From Acanthamoeba lenticulata (Eukaryota; Discosea; Longamoebia; Acanthamoebidae), in the NCBI GenBank assembly GCA_002179805.1, contig NAVB01000906.1:1-19911 (forward strand): 19,911 nt of DNA, read 5' to 3'. The position numbers were made by a program, and so were the translations under genes. Positions within the stretch are counted from its first letter, which is position 1, and every line of letters starts with the position of its first letter. A model generated the notes under the pieces. That model was not told where the DNA came from. It did no database searches and saw nothing but the letters and a program-made list of their open reading frames with translations. This document shows, in pieces, positions 18,001 through 19,911 of this stretch.

Positions 18001-19911
18001 GTCGATCCTCTCCAACTGGGAGCAGCAGATCAGCCAACACGTCGACCGCCAGTGGATGGAGGACAAGTACGAAGAGCTGCAGCCCACACGCTCATCGCTT
18101 CGCCGCTCCCTCGGCTAACAACACGTACACGTGTGGTGGCGGCGCGGGCGCGCACACAGCGGAGTGTCGGTGTATGTGTATCACGGGCCCGGGCGGACGC
18201 GCGACGTGGCGGCGCTGCGCAAGCACGCGATCGTGATCACGACCTACAACATCCTCGCCACCGAGTACGTCGACGAGAGCTCACGCGTTCGGCGCAAGCA
18301 CCAAAAGGGTGGCGGCAAGAAGCGCTCTGCTGCCGCTGCCGCCAGCGCCGACGACTCGTCATCATCCTCGTCATCATCGTACCAGTCAGCGCTGTCCATG
18401 TTTCCCCAATTCTCGACCTTTCCGCGCGCCACGACAGCATCAAACGTCATTGACCTCGAGGCGCCCTCTTTCTCCTCCTCCTCCTCCTCGTCATCTTCAT
18501 CGTCCTCTTCATCATCGTCCTCGTCTTCATCATCGTCGTCATCTTCATCTGGCGGCCTCGTGCAGTCACCGCTGCAGGAAATCAAGTGGTTCCGGTACTC
18601 GTCCCCTCCTCGTGCCGTGATGTCGAATAGTAAACAACAAACAACAAACAACAAACAACAACGGTCCCTCATGTAAATAACTTGTGCTCGTCGACTTCCG
18701 TCCCGCAGGGTGGTGCTGGACGAGGGCCACATCATCAAGACGCGGAACACGCGGCAGGCCAAGGCGGCCTTTGCCCTGCAGGCCGAGCGGCGGTGGGTCC
18801 TCACCGGCACGCCCATCCAGAACAAGCTCGACGACCTCTTCTCCCTCGTCCACGTACGTCTTTTTTTTCTGAATTAATTTTTTGGTTTAATAATTAATCT
18901 AAAAGACACATTCTTTAAATTCATGAATTTATTGGCAATTTATGCACCAGTTTGTTCGGGTGCACCCGTTCGAGAACTACGACTGGTGGACGAGCATCAT
19001 CGTGCGACCGATGCAAATGGAGGAGTCGATGGGCTACCAGCGCCTGCAGGCCCTCGTGGGCACCATCTGCCTCCGGCGCACCAAGGACCAGCAAGACCGC
19101 CACGGCCGCCCGCTCGTCAACCTCCCCGCCAAGCAGGTCATAACCTTTTTTCTTTTTTTTTCTCGTTCCTGTTTTTATTTATTATTTACTATTTTCATTG
19201 GTTGATTTATTTATTGTTATTCCGCGCGAGCAGATCTTCATCGAGCGGCTGACGTTCTCGCCGGAGGAGCGGCAGCGCTACGACGAGATCGTGAGCCAGG
19301 GCCGCCAGATCTTCTCCACCTACATGCGCCAGGGCACCCTCGTACGTCCGACTTTCTTCTTTCCGCTTTGTCTGCGTCACGAGACTTCCTCATCCTCACC
19401 ATCATCACCCTCTTGCCAACCCCCAAAAAAACAGCTGAAGAACTACGCGCATGTGCTCGAGATGCTCCTCCGCCTGCGGCAGGTCTGCTGCCACCCGCGC
19501 CTGGCCCAGCCCAGCTCGCCTGCCTTTGACGGCGACGACGTACGCCGACTCCCAAAACGATCGATCCTCTTCCTGCCCGTCCCCGCCTGTCAGCCTCTGT
19601 GGGCTCTTTGGGCTCAACTCGACGACAATCTTGCGCACACGCACACACGCACGCACGTGTGTATTTCCAGGGGCAGGTGCAGCACCTGCTGGCGATGCTG
19701 CAGGGCGGGGAGGGCGAGGAGTGCTGCATCTGCCTCTCGGCCCTGTCGGACCCGGTCATCACCAAGTGCGCCCACATCTACTGCAAGCCCTGCATCATGC
19801 GGTATCTTTCTCTTCCCCCCTCCGCGGCCCGTCCCTTTCCCCCCCGAGCTCACTTGACCAATCACGCCACGCCACGCCACGCCACGCCACGCCACGCCAC
19901 GCCACGCCACG
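15003..19911 (+). CDS. HLTF: HLTF/Rad5-like HIRAN-SNF2-RING DNA translocase and ubiquitin ligase (3' end outside window)
   Basis: Exons 15003-16280, 16361-16591, 16679-17083, 17175-17291, 17369-18066, 18160-18594, 18709-18853, 18951-19136, 19234-19341, 19435-19539, 19671-19801, all in phase: 1279 residues so far. Residues 1-420 are disordered (Ser/Pro/Thr). About 421-500 is a HIRAN domain (NTQYFSGIL, NIYDKWAIRVENV, GTLERRAASCFAPLMDS). The SNF2 domain begins near 615, with Walker A GGILADDMGLGKTL (K682), TLIVCPLSILSNWEQQI, ITTYNILATEY, DEGH box VVLDEGHIIK (1059-1062), RRWVLTGTPIQNKL and LRRTKD. The RING starts at C1254-C1257, then C1269, H1271, C1274, C1277; the last ligand pair and the second helicase lobe lie beyond the edge. 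Order and the insert positions match HLTF/Rad5, which polyubiquitinates PCNA and remodels stalled forks. Intron 17084-17174 is GC-AG. Inserts of about 190 residues (after Walker A) and about 100 residues (before DEGH) are low-complexity. The start is tentative; an upstream exon is possible. Confidence 0.9.
18473..18550 (+). repeat. poly-serine coding tract in HLTF-like gene
   Basis: Twenty-six consecutive Ser codons drawn from TCC, TCA, TCG and TCT in mixed order, so the amino acid tract is longer-lived than any pure triplet repeat. It lies in an insert between the TTYNIL motif and the DEGH box. Confidence 0.95.
19863..19911 (+). repeat. (CACGC)n pentanucleotide array at the window edge
   Basis: At least 49 bases (nine full copies of CACGC and a partial one) run off the end of the window, inside the intron that follows the RING exon (donor GTATCT at 19802). 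The true length is unknown. Confidence 0.95.

Overview
The window is nuclear DNA of a eukaryote with GC-rich exons and many short AT-rich spliceosomal introns (roughly 37-140 nt). I could phase about 50 introns by eye. Gene content (GARP subunit VPS53, a CaMK-type kinase, an HLTF/Rad5-type SNF2-RING protein, a C2 protein with a GYPPQ-repeat tail, a BTB protein) together with this base composition suggests a free-living amoebozoan, most like Acanthamoeba. That assignment is an inference from style, not from a database match.

Layout. 1-202: possible 3' end of a plus-strand gene. 225-596 (-): small HEAT-like protein. 815-2118 (-): C2-domain protein with an XYPPQ-repeat and Lys-rich tail. 2526-3067 (-): small two-exon secreted protein. 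3240-5591 (-): large low-complexity protein with a coiled coil, a T1-type BTB domain and a MATH-like C-terminal domain. 5919-10072 (-): VPS53, 21 exons, 820 residues, reading frame closed across every junction. 10299-12154 (+): acidic protein with a C-terminal DEDDh exonuclease domain, divergent from VPS53 across about 0.2 kb. 12415-14369 (+): CaMKI-like serine/threonine kinase with a hydrophobic N-terminus. 15003 to beyond 19911 (+): HLTF/Rad5-like protein with HIRAN, split SNF2 helicase and RING; it leaves the window inside an intron just after the sixth RING ligand.

The genes do not form a pathway. The exonuclease and the HLTF-like protein are plausibly both DNA-maintenance factors, VPS53 acts in endosome-to-Golgi retrograde tethering, and the C2 protein and kinase fit calcium signalling. 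Close spacing and shared intergenic regions suggest a compact genome.

No new multi-gene system is evident. The most useful observations are: a donor-site consensus of GTNCG rather than GTAAG (27 of 51 introns); two GC-AG introns with the identical donor GCACGT, both required by reading frame; a BTB-then-MATH order reversed from the usual one; SUMO-interaction-like motifs and long inserts in the HLTF-like protein; and an over-represented palindrome TGTCGACA in non-coding DNA.
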